A DNA stretch of 64,000 nucleotides from Pterois miles (lineage: Eukaryota > Chordata > Actinopteri > Perciformes > Scorpaenidae). Numbering within the stretch: position 1 is the first letter of the stretch; every line of letters begins with the position of its first letter. A program made the translations under genes and the position numbers. The DNA is taken from NCBI GenBank assembly GCA_947000775.1, contig CAMQGK010000634.1:23472001-23536000 (forward strand), in the 5' to 3' direction. Below are positions 34,870 to 62,375 of the stretch, one piece after another. Under the pieces are notes generated by a model. That model was not told the origin of the DNA and ran no database searches. It saw only the letters and a program-made list of their open reading frames with translations.

Positions 34870-35429
34870 AGAAATGGACGTAGTCATTGTGACTTGTGAG
34901 ATGTTAGATTTGTGGATTGTCATTTTGAAGCCCTGAGTCCAGCATTTTGGCCGTCGCCATCGTGGCTTTTGCAACCACAAGTGATGGTGGAGCTAAGTAC
35001 AACCAATCACTGAATACGACATTTTTAGATAAGCCAAATGATACCATTAACTTTCTTGAACTGAAAACACTCTGTGAAAGGATTAGTTCTAAGACGAAAC
35101 ACCGTGGTAGCAAACTGTCAATCACAAGGTAGCCACGCTCTAAAGCATCCCCTGCTTTATGATTTATTTGACTCTAAATGGGACCATAATTTACTACATG
35201 AACGTCATGCTGTATTGAAGAAAACTTAAAACTAGTGACCATAAACTCATGTTTACAATGTTTACTGAGGTACTAAATGAGAAGTAGGATAGTTTTCTCA
35301 TAGACTTCTATACAATCAGACTTCTTTTTACAACCAGAGGTGTCGCCCCCTGCTGGATATTAGAGAGAATGCAAGTTGAAGGCACTTCCTCTTTGGCTTC
35401 ACTTTTCGGACCCAGAGCTTGCTCACTGG
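34870..35429 (-). repeat. CCCCCTGCTGG-family repeat (copy 3)
   Basis: Reverse orientation: GGACGTAGTCATTGTGACTT, GTCAATCACAAGGTAGCC, ACCATAAACTCATGTTTAC, GTCGCCCCCTGCTGGATATT, CTTCACTTTTCGGACCC. Confidence 0.75.
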
Positions 35430-37224
35430 TCGTCACACGTTTCTTAGCCGAGTGGGGTGGCTAATGACTTGCAGCCTTGATTACAGTGTTCAATGTTACT
35501 GCTGTTTCAAAAATATCATGTTTGGATCTACTTCTCCAGATCTATGCTACCTCAACATTTCTCATGCATTTGAACTGTTGGGAAAGTGATGCTGCAGACA
35601 AGTTTATCTGATACGTCAACACTTAAATGTCTCCACACTGTGTCTAGACGTGACTTAAGAATTCAAGACAGCCTTAAATCAAAGCATGCTACTAGTGTTA
35701 TTTAAAAATTTTTTGCCCTTTCTTTATTCCAGTTTTTCTTGGCACACTGTGTTTTCACAAAACACACTTCCCCTGACTGTTTAGAGAGGTAATTGAGCAC
35801 CATTTGTGCTCAAATTCAGCGCCGAAGCAACCTGATCTTATTGAAATGCTTCTGCGGGCAGCAATGGTTTTCTGCTCTCACAGTACACGAGGTGGAAGAC
35901 ACGCAGCTTAAAGTCTTAGAGCGCAGCGCGTTGTTTGCCTGTTTAGAAACCATGGAGAACCATTTCCAATCAGCATCACTGAGGCAGAGACCGCAGAACA
36001 CGAGAGGTTTAAACCACAGCTACATGCAGGCGCTGACTGATGACACGCTAAGCACGCTGCGCCGCACTGACTGATGAAGACACGGTGAAGGGATGGCGGG
36101 TGTCGCTGACATATGATGACACGTCGAGGAGGCTGCGGCCACGGATGAAGTCATCAGGGATTGACAGCCAGCTAACCTCCTTCCTAATGACAAAACTAGA
36201 TGAGTGATGATGCAGGAGTAGACAGTGACATCACCACAGCAACGTCCAATCCAGGAAGGAAAACTCAACCACATTCTTTTTTTTAATTTCAGCTAATTAA
36301 AAGCATGTGAACTGAGCACTAGCATGTCTTTTTTCTCGTTTTTGACCTTTGTCTTTCCCATTATCAGCTGTTTCCTCCCACTTTCTACCAGCCTTCCCAT
36401 CCACGCATCCTCTCATGCTGTTACAATCTGTTGTATTTACTCCTCTGCAGGAGTTACTTTGTGATGGGTTGACTCACTTTCCCTCAAGCTGCATCGTTGA
36501 CTTCAGTTAATTATTTCCTACATTTCCACAAATCCCTTTATACAACAACAACTCTTATACACAATGAGTGTTAACGTGTTGCACACTTGTTTCACTCGGA
36601 TGTGGGTTACAGTACGTATGCAGGTGGTGAGAGTGTAAAGCAGGAGAGCAAGGCTTGGCAGTTTGTAAAGCAATGTGGTCTGGTTTGTTGTTTGAGTTTC
36701 TTGACGATGAGCAGTCTAGAAAGAAACCTTTATGACGTGGGACTACTACCAAACCATTTCTGAACATGTTGCCGCAGAGTTAATTTGTGTTTTTGCTGTA
36801 GTACTGGGGACATTTGTGTTCCTCAAAGACACACAGAAAGAAAGAAAATGGGAGCAAAGAGGGGAGAAACAGTCAGATAAATTCGTATATTAAGTCCTTG
36901 CATCAGTCGCTTATGTCCACTGGAGGGCAGACAGGGACAACAGCTCTGACACCCTCACAGAGGACGACACCAGAGAGAGTAACTTCTGTCTGGGCTGCAC
37001 ATGGTGGATAATGCTTAAATACCATCATGAAGCGTGCCAGACTATATGCAACAAAAGGATAAATCAGTGGTCCTTCTTGGATCATGTTTTACAACACATA
37101 CATAGCTACTAAGAATCAGGTCAACATGAGAGTTGTGCAAATAAATTGTCTGGACTTCTAAAGAGATCAGTTTATAAGCAAATACATTCATGCCTTCCTT
37201 AAAAGGAATTATTGCACTTTTTTA
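35430..37224. other. Intergenic, no feature seen
   Basis: No recognised exon or repeat. Confidence 0.4.
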
Positions 37225-37800
37225 TCTGTTCAAAATGTACCTTAAAAGGGAGATTTGTCAAGTATTTAATACTCTTATCAACATGGGAGTGGTCAAATAT
37301 GCTGCTTTATGTAAATGTATGTAAATGTTTATTATTGGAAATCAATTAACAACTCAAAACAATGACTAATATTGTGTAGAAACCCTCACAGGTACTGCAT
37401 TTAGCATAAAAAATGTGCTCAAATAATAACATGGCAAACTGCAGCCCAACCGGCAACAACAGCTGTCAGTGTACTGACTTAACTATGACTTGATTATTCA
37501 CATATCTTGAGGTCAGAGGTCAAGTGACCCCTTTGAAAATTGCCATATCACTTTTTTTCCTAACCAATATTTAGTCCAAGTTTGGAGCGTTATTTAACCT
37601 CCTTTGCAACAAGCTAGTATGGCATAGTTGGATTATTAGGTTGTCTAGTTTCATATGATACCAGTAATATCTTAAAACTTAGCCTGCTATAACCTAAAAA
37701 TCACAAGTTGCGTCAATGCGTTAGAAGAATTTGTGTTTGGGAACGAAATTTGTGAACAAATTTATGCTTTATTATGACTTTAGCATTGACAGCCCTAATA
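37225..37800 (+). repeat. Family E repeat, copy 2
   Basis: ATACTCTTATCAACATGGG, CAAATATGCTGCTTTATG, CCTCACAGGTACTGCATTTA, CTTGAGGTCAGAGGTCAAG, GCAAGTTGCG-like words, ending TTGACAGCCCTAATAATTAT. A segment present in copy 1 between ACTATGACTTG and ATTCACATAT is deleted here. Confidence 0.75.
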
Positions 37801-40265
37801 ATTATATAATGCTACAGACTATTTTTGCAGTAATTAAACCTTGAATTTGTTGCATTTTTCCTCATTACTCCCTGTCATGTCCCCAACTATATCATGTTGA
37901 TTTTTAACTAAAGTAGGTCATCAGTACTATAGAGGTGACTAGACCGTTGTTATTACCACATTTCAGCATTCAGCACTACATGAAATCTGAGTGAGGCTAC
38001 TGAAAGGTCTATCTGTGTTTTTTTTTTTTTTTGTTGTTTTTTTTTCGTGCAAAACATTTGACGAAGAGGGAAGAAATGGCCAGTTTTTGAGAGTCGCCGC
38101 TGCTCATTCACTGTGACTGTGAAGAGTTAAAACTCTCATTAAACACTCTGACAGGCTACAAAGTACGACTGTGAAGTACACCACGCTGTGGCACCAAAAA
38201 GATCTTATTTTAACATTTAGCTTCTCGCTCCTTTTTTTGGTATAAAAGCAAAAGGGTAGCTGGAGAAATGAAAGAAACCGAGTAGAAGACAGAGAGAGTG
38301 AGAGAGATGGCGAGAGGGTGGGGGTGGACTGTGTCTGTTCTAGTGTGGTTTCGGGGAGTTATTTGGTGTTAAAATATGCCTTAATGGTTGCTGGGGATCC
38401 ATTTATTACAGGCAGGAAGCAGAAGGGGGTTTCTCTTCTCATTTAATGTGACCGCCGAGAAGGTCGCCAAGTCTTCCAGGCAAGCCAGCATTCCTCCACG
38501 CCAACGCAACACACACACACACACGGCTATGTATACACGTATACTGCAACTTATGTGAACGACGCTTATGTAGATGCAAAGACACATAATCTCAAAAACA
38601 TCACACATCACACATCACAGTCTATGTCTCTGGCAGTGACCTTTTCTGAACCATGAAAACACACACACAGAAAAGCCCCTGCGAAACATTAAAGCATGGC
38701 AGTGCCGAGGTTATATAAAAGCCTCCTGAGGTCTTATTAATTCACATTTGTTTTTCAGTCGTGAAGCTCGGTTTCTCTCCTTCTCACTCATCCTGTCTCA
38801 ATATAGTTGTTCGCTCACTCCCTGTCCCTCATTTGCCACTTAGTCTGGCATTAAACGCAGCACACCGTTTCCTCTCTCTCTGTCACACTTTCTTCCTTTC
38901 CTTCCTCCTATGTGTCCGTCCAACACCGAGCCAGATACAGCTTGACACCCTTCCCCGGCATTAGGGAGGGTGTGTTAACACCTCCTCCCACACACACACC
39001 AGGGCCTTAAGACCCGTTTATGAAGTGTAGGGCTCCTGGCGTAGGAGCGCACATACGCACTCACAAAGACGACGAAGAGATCAAGACGTGAGATTTGATT
39101 TGTGTAGGAAAATTACAGATTTTCTTGAAGGGGTTTGGTTGAATGTTTTCACAGCGTTTTGGATCCCACTGATGTGAAACCACCACTAATGGTGGGCTGC
39201 TCCTGTGTTTTGCGGCTCATTTCAGAATATTCTGGAAAAACTTTTGATACCAGTGTGGGTGTGTTTTATATTCATGTGTGTTTTTTTTTTTTTTCGTTAT
39301 GGCGTAGACAGCTTGGACCTGAGTTGGTCAGTGTTGTTGATTGTATCTCATAAAGAGTTTTTAAAACATTGGCTTGGTCACCTAAAGGGAGAAAAGTGGT
39401 CGACAAAGTGTTTTGATTGTGATTACACTGAGTTTATTGGCGCCTGAGTGCGCACAAAAGGGGAGGAAACTGTCACGGCTGCTGCTGCTGTGTGTATATG
39501 CGCTCTGAATGCCAAATCAAATTATACAGTATCAACATGTTTAAAACAAAATAGGTAACTCTAGAAGCTTCACTTGGCTACTACAGTCGCTCAGTTAAGG
39601 TTGTGTAAGGTTTTGTGTGTGTGTGTGTGTTTGAGAGTGTGCAAGCATATTGGGTTGCATGGCGGATATAAGGCTCTATCCCTCCTTTCATCAGCTGAGT
39701 GAGGAAGAATCGAGCAGCAACGCACTGCAATCTGACCCTGACGTGCGTGCACACACACGCTCGCATGCATTTTAATACACACAGTAGCAGAAAAGCAGAC
39801 ATACTTCAATGCTGGCCATCACTCATCAGCACAAAACCTCACTGCTGCTTTCCATCGATCACCACTGTCATAACACAAGGCTCTGTGGCTCTGGTCCCTC
39901 TCTCCACTGTTATATCATAGATATCACTTGAAGGCCCCGTTTAGGAAACTCCAGTTTGGTTTTTACTTAATATAATCTTGTAAACTCAACATTCATGTAT
40001 AAAAACATGGAAACCTTTGAAATGGATTTCATGGTAAAAAGCCAGCAGATATCTGTCCTGAAGGGAAGCTAGAGAGACACTTCTCTGACCTCTCCAAGCC
40101 AAACAAGAGAAAACTACCTTGCTGAGGTTAACAATGAAGGTAGTACTCGTAAAGGTAGTATGGGTAGGGATGTAATTTCATCATGAATTTGCTTCCTCCC
40201 TGATATGCCAACGAAACCCGTTGGAAACTCATTTTGTAATGAACATATAAACTATTGTATGAGAT
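37801..40265. other. Intergenic, no feature seen
   Basis: T-rich run at 38018-38046, short CA/GT runs near 38511-38524 and 39613-39630. No exon recognised. Confidence 0.4.
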
Positions 40266-40269
40266 CATA

Positions 40270-41052
40270 GGTAGGGATGCACGATCTGATTTGTTTCAGT
40301 ATAGATACTGATATCTGGGCTTTGGGTATCGGCTGATACCGATGTGTAGAATTAATAATCTGTATGCCTCACTGTGTGGAAGTGACTGGGATCAGGCAAC
40401 GTCAGGCTTGACTTAAACATTGTATTCTTAACTTTATAAAACAATATGTAACAAATAAATACATAAGCAAATTGTTATTTATTATTAAAATAATAAATCA
40501 CACACCAGCTTTGTAAAAAAATCTTTAAATTTAACAGAGAGAGAATTACAACTCAAGTATAAACCTTTTTGATGCAGCAGCAGACTAGTCAAAACTTACA
40601 CAGGATTTAAAATTCCAGTATATAGTGTACATATGGCCTCACAGCAAGAGGGTTGTAGGTTTGAATCCAGCTTGGGACTCTTCTGTGTGGAGTTTGCATG
40701 TTCTCCCCGTGTAAGCGTGGGTTTGCTCCGGGTTCTCTGGCTTCCTCCCACAGTCCAAAGACATGCAGGTTCCTCGATGACTCTAAATTGTAGGTGTGAA
40801 TGTGAATGGTTGTCTGTCTCTATGTGCCCTGCGATGGACTGGCGACCTGTCCAGGGTGAACCCCACCTGCACCCAATGCCAGCTGGGATCAGCTTCAGCC
40901 CCCCCCGTGAACCCTAACGGGTTAAGTGGTTAGAGATGGATGGATAATGCACATAGGACAGTATTTACATATAAAACTGAATACCCAATCCAGTTATTTG
41001 AGTCCGTATTGGCCCAATATTCAGTATCTGCATTCATATTGGTGCAGCCCAA
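40270..41052 (+). mobile_element. Probable hAT-like element (AGGGATGCACGAT ends) split by a SINE
   Basis: Left end AGGGATGCACGATCTGAT and a right end inverse to it (CATATTGGTGCAGCCC), with GGTATCGGCTGATACCGAT inside. This is the terminal phrasing of a fish DNA-transposon-derived repeat. No transposase frame. Confidence 0.5.
40634..40947 (+). mobile_element. V-core SINE, 5'-truncated, with imperfect 8-bp duplication
   Basis: Starts inside the tRNA-like head (TGGCCTCACAGCAAGAGG), followed by the V-core and the (GATG)n tail. Flanks TGTACATA at 40626-40633 and TGCACATA at 40948-40955 differ at one base and fit a target-site duplication. Confidence 0.85.
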
Positions 41053-41412
41053 ATTTTAGGTAAAGCCCATTTTGTTTTGAGGCAATTACAGATTTAAATG
41101 ACTAGTTCTACATTATTACATTACTTTTACTTTTATTTATTTATTCATTTATTTATTTTTTGCTGAGAGCTATGAGAGGATTGATAGCACTCTCATGTCT
41201 TATCTGAATACTGGTAACAAGCAAGGCCTACTGAAAGAGGCTGGGACACGGGTCATGGGTCATGGGGTATGGGCTATAACACATGCGCAGTGTAACTCAC
41301 AGTGTAAGCCCCTCTCAAGCTTACTAATTAACATGTCATATCATGTTTGTTTAATCCCTACAAAACTTAATGTGTAAAACCGATAAGTTGTGGTTTTAGT
41401 TTTGTTACCTTT

Positions 41413-41489
41413 GCCAGCTGGGATCGGCTCCAGCCCCCCCGCGACCCCTAACGGGATAAGCGGTTGACGATGGATGGATGGATGGATGA
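41413..41489 (+). mobile_element. V-core SINE 3'-end fragment
   Basis: GCCAGCTGGGATCGGCTCC, GCGACCCCTAACGGGATAAG and a (GATG)n tail only. Confidence 0.85.
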
Positions 41490-41499
41490 ACAGAGCCTA

Positions 41500-41660
41500 G
41501 CTGGAGCTAAAGGCTAGCTGTTTCCCCCCCATCTCCATTCTTGGTGCTAAGTTAACGGCTGCTGGCTGTAGCTTCAGATTTAGTTTACAAATATGAGTGG
41601 TATCAATCTTCTCCTCTAACCCTCAGGCAAGAAAGGTATGTAGTGAGTGTAAGGAGTATA
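41500..41660 (-). repeat. Family F repeat arm
   Basis: AGAGCCTAGCTGGAGCTAAA, GGCTGCTGGCTGTAGCTTC, GAGTGGTATCAATCTTCTCC: one arm of the repeat seen at 19125-20715. A further piece, GAGGATTGATAGCACTCTCA, lies at 41176. Confidence 0.6.
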
Positions 41661-42313
41661 TTTCCCGATAAATTTCCATACACAACACAAATGAAAGACA
41701 GAAACCGTTTGATCTCAATCGCATGAATGTGCCCCAACAACCCCGATCTGTCCTCACAGTGAAGAAAATGACCCGAAAAATGAGATTTACAAGGAGAACC
41801 AAAGGAAGTAAAGTAAGAGAGTTGGAAGAGTTACTGTGTAACTGAGCATCAGTGTGTACTTTAGGGTGTGAGAAGGAGGGAGGGGGGTAATTACGGTGTA
41901 GAATGTCCTCCTCATCACGGAGCTGACCTAAGAACACAACAGTTAATCATCCACTAACCGGCAGAGAGAGACAGAGCGAGAGAAGGGGAGAGAAGCCAGT
42001 GTTACATGCCGCTCAGTTGGATTGAAAGAGACACTTTGAGACACCTGCGTTTCTTACAAGGTAAAGTAACAGAAGAAGAAAAGAGGAGTCCTCCATCAGG
42101 ACTAAAGGATATACAGTAATAGGATAACAAACCTGCATCTGAGGACACGCACCTTTTGCTGAAGAAGGATTTTTTTTAGCTGCATTCTCCCTTCCTCAAT
42201 CAACCAGTGTGTTTTTGTGTGTTAGTATGTGTGCTGTATGCGGTCTGTCCTGTCTTTGGATCTGATTGTGTGCGTATGAGAGGCGGCCACATGGGGCCCA
42301 GGCCCTGTCCAGG
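41661..42313 (+). promoter_or_regulatory. Kinase gene 5' flank and probable 5' UTR
   Basis: Purine-rich at 41960-41995 and without a TATA box at a convincing distance. Upstream ATGs occur at 42226, 42236, 42276 and 42291; the in-frame TGA at 42263 precludes a longer N-terminus from this exon. A non-coding first exon further upstream cannot be excluded. Confidence 0.4.
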
Positions 42314-56734
<14,421 letters not shown>

Positions 56735-58449
56735 CACATAGATGGGAGGACAAGATAGAAAGGCTGTGATAGTGGCCAGAAAAAGATGCAACGAGAACAG
56801 AAGATAGTACAGCAAGCAGATTAGCAATTAAGAAATGCTGTCCGGTGTTGAAATGGGGGCAGTGTTGAGGTGAATGAAAGAGAACAAGGATAAGGGGTGG
56901 ATGTTATGACATACTGAGGGCAGCGGTTGAGAACTGTGCATAGACATTTCGAGTAACAGATGCAAACGGCAGCTACAAAAAAATGCTAAAGCTATTATTC
57001 TCCACTGTTCCGTTAACGCCTTGCTCACCAACAGGACTCCTACCCAAACAAACAACATATGTTTATATGCTGCAGTGCCAAACATTTTAACTCTAAGCTC
57101 ATCAATTTTAATTCAGCCTTTTGGTAGCAACGCTAGCTACTGTTAACCATTTTCCTCCTGGAATTTCATGTTAACTCTCCACCCATCACAATGTGAAGTG
57201 CAAAATGCACACAGACGTATGTTTCTATTTGTTTTCACATTTTTGTACCAATATCGAAAGTCACAGTAAAAACAAGTCTCAGTTCTACTATAACGTGTGA
57301 TGAGTCTTCGTGGCAAGTTTTATTGCAAAGTTACTGCTCATTTAAGAATTCATTAAGATGAAACAAGGGGCATGTTTTGACATGTGTTGTCTCTCAACCT
57401 CTCATGCTCAGCTCCGATATCCCCACTTTAGCCAAATATGGATTTCCTGCCACTAGTTGTCACATTCTCCCGCTGTTCCATTGCATTTTCTTCACAACAA
57501 GTCGTTGCCAGACACTTACCATCAGTCTCAGCCATTTATCCATTTTTTTCCACACTAACTGATGACCCAGAGATACCAGTGTTGATTAATTATTGGCTCA
57601 CAAGCCTTGTTAGAAGTGGGAACCAAACACCAGAGATGTTCCTTTTGGACACGCCAATATTTTTTATTTGCAATCATAATATATTTTTTTAGGAAGTCAT
57701 ACTTTTATCCGGCACCTTTCTAAAGGCTCTGCAGATGTGTTATTCTTTTTAAAATATGTCTAAAATAAGTTTAAAAAATATATAAAAATATTTTGAATCA
57801 GACCTTTAAAGTAATGTCACTGTAGCCATGTTTTAAGACAATATATACAGATGATTTCCTTCATCAACACATCACAAAATCAGGTGAAGCCTGCTGGCTG
57901 ATATTCAACTGCAGTCATTTTTACTAGGCTGTACTCTTATTTTGTCAGTGCTACCACAAGTATTTGTTTGGTAAACCGATGACACTTTTCAAGATACAAT
58001 GTGTAGCGTTTTGTGGTGTAGACAAGGACCAAGATGGCTTCGGTGAAATCATGGCATTAGCCTAAACTTGGACACAAGTTTGACACAATAATATTTTAAC
58101 TGATTTTTTTTTTTTTTACATTAATGAACCAACCTACTACTGCAGCACAGACATGAAGCTGTTATTTAGCTTTTCACTGCACAAACCACTGCGGGGGTGT
58201 TAGATGTGCTTGCCAAATGATTTTTCGTACTACTGCAAAGCTAATTTATTAAACTTAACAAAACTTCCTCCAAATCTCAGACAGGTGTCTTCTCCCTCAT
58301 ACGCCCTCTGTCTCTGCCCTCTTCTTTCACCGTTCCTGGGTCATTAATATTCTGGTGTGCTGCAAAGATGTGGAGGAATCTGGTTGCTGCTTCGCGGTGC
58401 TCTTCAGCTGCTAAATAATTGAGGGGCTGTTACCTGATACGCTGTTTGC

Positions 58450-58451
<2 letters not shown>
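56735..58451 (+). other. Probable hunk 3' UTR and downstream flank
   Basis: No coding content. An ATTAAA hexamer lies at 58248-58253; no canonical AATAAA is close to the stop codon. The end of the transcript is not determined. Confidence 0.35.

Positions 58452-58510
<59 letters not shown>
58452..58510 (+). repeat. (GT)n microsatellite
   Basis: About 29 GT units. Confidence 0.98.
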
Positions 58511-58511
<1 letters not shown>

Positions 58512-58711
58512 GCAGTATGGTGCGTGTTCTGCGTGTGCCAAATGAGGACAGATTGAACCCACTGGGGTGGATACATCCCCCACTCCAGTTACCTCTCTGG
58601 CTACTTAACACTGATATGAACCAGTAAGCTCTGATACTGTATCAGACAAACACACACATTCACACTGCACAATGGCATTACACTAAGAAAGGCTGGTTAA
58701 CGGTCAACTTG

Positions 58712-59452
58712 CCAAGCTAAAGCTTCAGTAGGCAGAATTTTTTTGGCTTCATTGAGCAAAAGGTCCATAATAACATTTTAGCATATTGTTATTCAAATGA
58801 TCTGAGAGAAAACTAGACTTCTGCTCCTCCTCATGGCTGTTTTCAGGCTGTAAAACATCTAGTCTGTGATAGGAGACTTTGGCCAATCACAGGTCATTTC
58901 AGAGAGGGAGCATTCCTATTGGCTGTTAATTCAGTGAAGGCAACTGTCAATCACTTGCAATCAAACAGTCAAACTAGGCAGCGCTGATCAAATATGAATC
59001 AATTTTTGTTACTGTTATCAGAAACATGTTGTAGTTACTGTTTGGCCGTATAATTAGAAAGTTTGCTTGCTGTTTCCTCAGCAGATTTCAACATGGCTAC
59101 CAGGTCACAACTTTTCTCATTTTACAGTTAAATCATACACTACAAGATGACTCTGAAAACAGTAACAGAATATTGATGCATATTTGATCAGCGCTGCCTA
59201 CTTTGACCGTTTGATCAGAGTGACGGACAGCTGCTCAGAGACGGCAAGGCTCCAGCTTTGCTCTGATTGGTCGTTTTCCAACGCTCTGTGAAATCTAAGA
59301 GATGCCATTAGGAGCACCGGAGGACATTGAAGGACACAGAGGAACATGATTTTTTTCAGACTGCCTGTCTCATGCACTAATGTCAGGATATAGTGACTGT
59401 TTTTTAATCATATTTTCTCCATTTCTACCCACTGCAGCTTTAAATAAGCTTA
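58712..59452 (+). mobile_element. Foldback/MITE family C (copy 4, most complete)
   Basis: Left terminus AAAGCTTCAGTAGGCAGAA; right terminus CCCACTGCAGCTTTAAA, inverse to it. The central halves are inverted copies of one another: GCGCTGATCAAATATGAATC at about 58981 and ATATTTGATCAGCGCTGCC at about 59177, with AACATGTTGTAGTTACTGTT opposite ACTACAAGATGACTCTG. It could fold into a long hairpin. No transposase. Confidence 0.8.
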
Positions 59453-60029
59453 AAGAAATACAGGGGTGCTTGTTCTGAAAAAGAAGTAGTAATCCATAAA
59501 CCAATTATGGTAATTTAAGTAACATATACATAAAGCACTGATGCAGGGGACCCATCAAAAATTAAAAAAGTATAAACAGTTTTGATTGCTAGAGATGTTT
59601 AGTAGTCTAAACAAGCATCCACTATCCTCCCTGAGCTCAGCTGGACTGAATGTGAATGGTACATGTGTATAAGAACTAGACAACAAGGTATGGAAAATCA
59701 ATTAATTATGCATGTTGCATATAAGGATGTATCCATGGCCACTGGACACATTGTGTTTACATGCATGCTACAGCGAACATTGTTCCGTCAGAAGAGCATG
59801 TGCCTGTAACAGACAGTAGTTTTAAATATTAAAATCAACCCTAATTTGAAATAATAAAAAAGAAATAATAATAAAAATAAAATAAAATAAATAATGAATA
59901 ATAATAAAATAATGAAAAAAATAAAAAGTAGTAAAAGAAGTAGTTTTAGATACTAAAACAGATTCTAAAATGTTAATTATAAAAGCAGTATTTTAGATAC
60001 TAATACCAGGTGTATTTACACATTATATG

Positions 60030-60077
<48 letters not shown>

Positions 60078-60083
60078 GTATAT

Positions 60084-60114
<31 letters not shown>

Positions 60115-60825
60115 CACAGTATATAATGAATGAATCAATATATGAATCAATTTACAATATATTAGTTCTTAATAAAATCATATCATATGATACTAAACCT
60201 ATTTGTTGCTGTTTATAATCTGATGGACGACGAAATGAATTAATTTTTGTAACGACTGAGCCGACAAACCGTCTACCTGAAGGCGACACCTCGAACTCAG
60301 CATTGTTGCAGAAGGGGGAAATGACAGAAAAAGCACAGAATAGCCCTTTTCCACCCTGACAGGAAAAGGAGGTGTGGAGCTAAATTAGCCACACCTATGA
60401 GTTGGGGGAAGGGCAGTCAACTAACCAAAGCAGCATGGAGGCTAACGGAGAGCTGGAGAGACTGGCTGAAGGAGGTCATCTGAGGTTTAATTCAGTTTCA
60501 GGACATCTCTGCTCTTAAAATAAAACAGCCATATATATATATATATATATATATATAAACGTAAACTGAGCTGCAAGTGATTTAATAACCGGCTGGATTT
60601 CATAAACTTTCTTGGACAACAGGGCAGTGCCAGAGGTGTGCTGATCCTGGATCTTGTTCATCTTGGATCAGTTTGGATGCAACTGTGGTCTCCCTCACCT
60701 CTGTTGGACCACTAAGATAAGTCGCTTTTACTCTGCAGGCTTCTCCCTCTTTCCCCCGAACACACCGACTGATCTGCATTGTTTAACTGTCTTCATTCAG
60801 ATATAAAAGTACATTCAAACTGTCC
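59453..60825. other. Intergenic, mostly AT-rich
   Basis: AAT-rich tract at 59840-59940, (TA)n at 60031-60113 and 60533-60557. No exon recognised. Confidence 0.45.
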
Positions 60826-60960
60826 CCCCCCCCATATACCCCCCCACCCCCCCCCCCCCAAAAACCCCCCCCTCACCACACCCCCCTCAAAAAAAAAAAA
60901 AAAAAAATTTTTTATTTATCCCCCGGGGGGGAAATAAAATTTTTTAATAGAAAAAAGAAC
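60826..60960. other. Homopolymer block, probable sequence or assembly error
   Basis: Consecutive runs of C, A, C, A, T, C and G with almost no other content between normal sequence on both sides. It looks like an error-rich read end or badly filled gap rather than biology. Confidence 0.7.
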
Positions 60961-61127
60961 TGGGAATTAAGATATGATTTAATGAGCCTATGTTTAATGA
61001 CTTAAGGGACATTTAATCTAAACATCTGGACTTGAATTTTATTTGTCTTGATTTAATGCCTGTTTTGCTCGTGAATACAAACCATAGCTTTTTGATTTAA
61101 TTACTGCTATTTGTGTTAAATGCAGTA

Positions 61128-61495
61128 GACTGAAAGTTTGCTCCAGCTGGTGGGCGGTGCTTGGTACTACCTGAACTGATCTCAACATGGCTGCCAGGTC
61201 GTTTTACAGCTAAACAGTTACTACAAGATGCTTCTGAAACATTTGAGGTGAGAAATAGTCGTTACAGTAACAGAACATTGATTCATATTTGATCAGTGCT
61301 GGCTAGTTTGACCGCTTGATCAGAGTTCAGCTCTGATCGGTTGTGAAATCTTGCAGATGCCATTAGGAGCACCGGAGGACACAGAGGAACTTGATCTTTT
61401 TCAGATTACCTGTCTCATACACTACTGACAGCATGTAATGGCTGTTTTATAAAAATAAATAACAATATTTGCTCCATTTCTACTTAATTCTTAAG
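61128..61495 (+). mobile_element. Foldback/MITE family C (copy 5, right half)
   Basis: GGTGGGCGGTGCTTGGTAC, GGCTGCCAGGTCG, TTTGATCAGTGCTGGCTAG, AGCACCGGAGGACACAGAGG, TTTGCTCCATTTCTAC. The left half is missing. Confidence 0.7.
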
Positions 61496-61869
61496 TCAAC
61501 TTGAATCAAGTAACCAAGAAGACCCAATTTACCTTTTAAACTCAATTGATGTGTCCTTGACGTGAGACTTGACTAGTACTCGGCCTAAACATCTCTGGTT
61601 TCATGGCGACACAGTGTCGCTATACACTGGTTTCAGGAGGTTGTAAAGGTCTGGTTTATTTCTGCAGTTGTGCTGATGAACACAATCATACTATAAAGCC
61701 TAGTGTCATTTTAAGAGAAGAGTGGAGGCATTTTCCTGTTGAGTTTCCTGTCTCTGGATTTATAGAGGAAACTATTCACTTCTTTACAGGGAATATAAGA
61801 AGTACTGGGTTGACTTTATTGATGATACTGATTAATTTATTTTGGGATGAGCCAGGCATCACTCTCTCG

Positions 61870-62375
61870 GCTGCAGCTACTTAAAAACGCTGCAGCTCGA
61901 CTTTTAACGGGCTCCAAAAAATGTAAACACATTACCATAATTTTAGCATTTCACTGGCTCCTGATTCATTTTAGGATAGATTATAAGTCTTTTATTTGTT
62001 TTTAAATGCCTGCATGGCCTCGCCCCTCAGTATCTGTCTGACCTCCTTGAACCGTACGCTCCCTCTCGTACCCTCAGGTCGGCAGATCAGCTGCTTTTAG
62101 CCACTTCAAGGTCAAAGAGAAAGTTGAAGGTTATCGCGCCTTCTCTGTTGGCGCTGTGGAATCAGTTGTCCCTCTGCATCAGGAAGGCCGACTCGCTTCC
62201 TGTTTTTAAATCTGATCTTAAAACACATTTCTTCTCTTTGGCTTTTGCTCAGCTTGAGAGGCTGGTTTTTAGTTGTCTTTTACTGTTCAATTTGTGTACA
62301 GCACTTTGGTCAACCACGTTGTTTTAAAATGCTTGTTGTACTGTATGAGTTTCCAAGGATGTAGCAATAATAATG
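61870..62375 (+). pseudogene. LINE (L2-like) ORF2 3' end, frameshifted
   Basis: Reads NAAARLLTGSKKCKHITII, then a frame change near 61990, then FKCLHGLAPQYLSDLLEPYA, TLRSADQLLLATSRSK, SLPVFKSDLKTHFFSLAFAQ: the C-terminal domain of L2-clade reverse transcriptases of fish. The polymerase core is absent. The 3' end is followed by GCAATAATAATGC rather than a clear tail. Confidence 0.8.

Noticed and set aside
42266..42313. Longer N-terminus for the kinase starting upstream of the chosen ATG
   Set aside because: The codon at 42266 is TTG, not ATG, and the first in-frame ATG after the TGA at 42263 is at 42314, which also gives the MPAA start of the family.
58248..58253. ATTAAA as the hunk polyadenylation signal
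   Set aside because: A single hexamer in AT-rich DNA 1.5 kb from the stop is not enough to call a transcript end.
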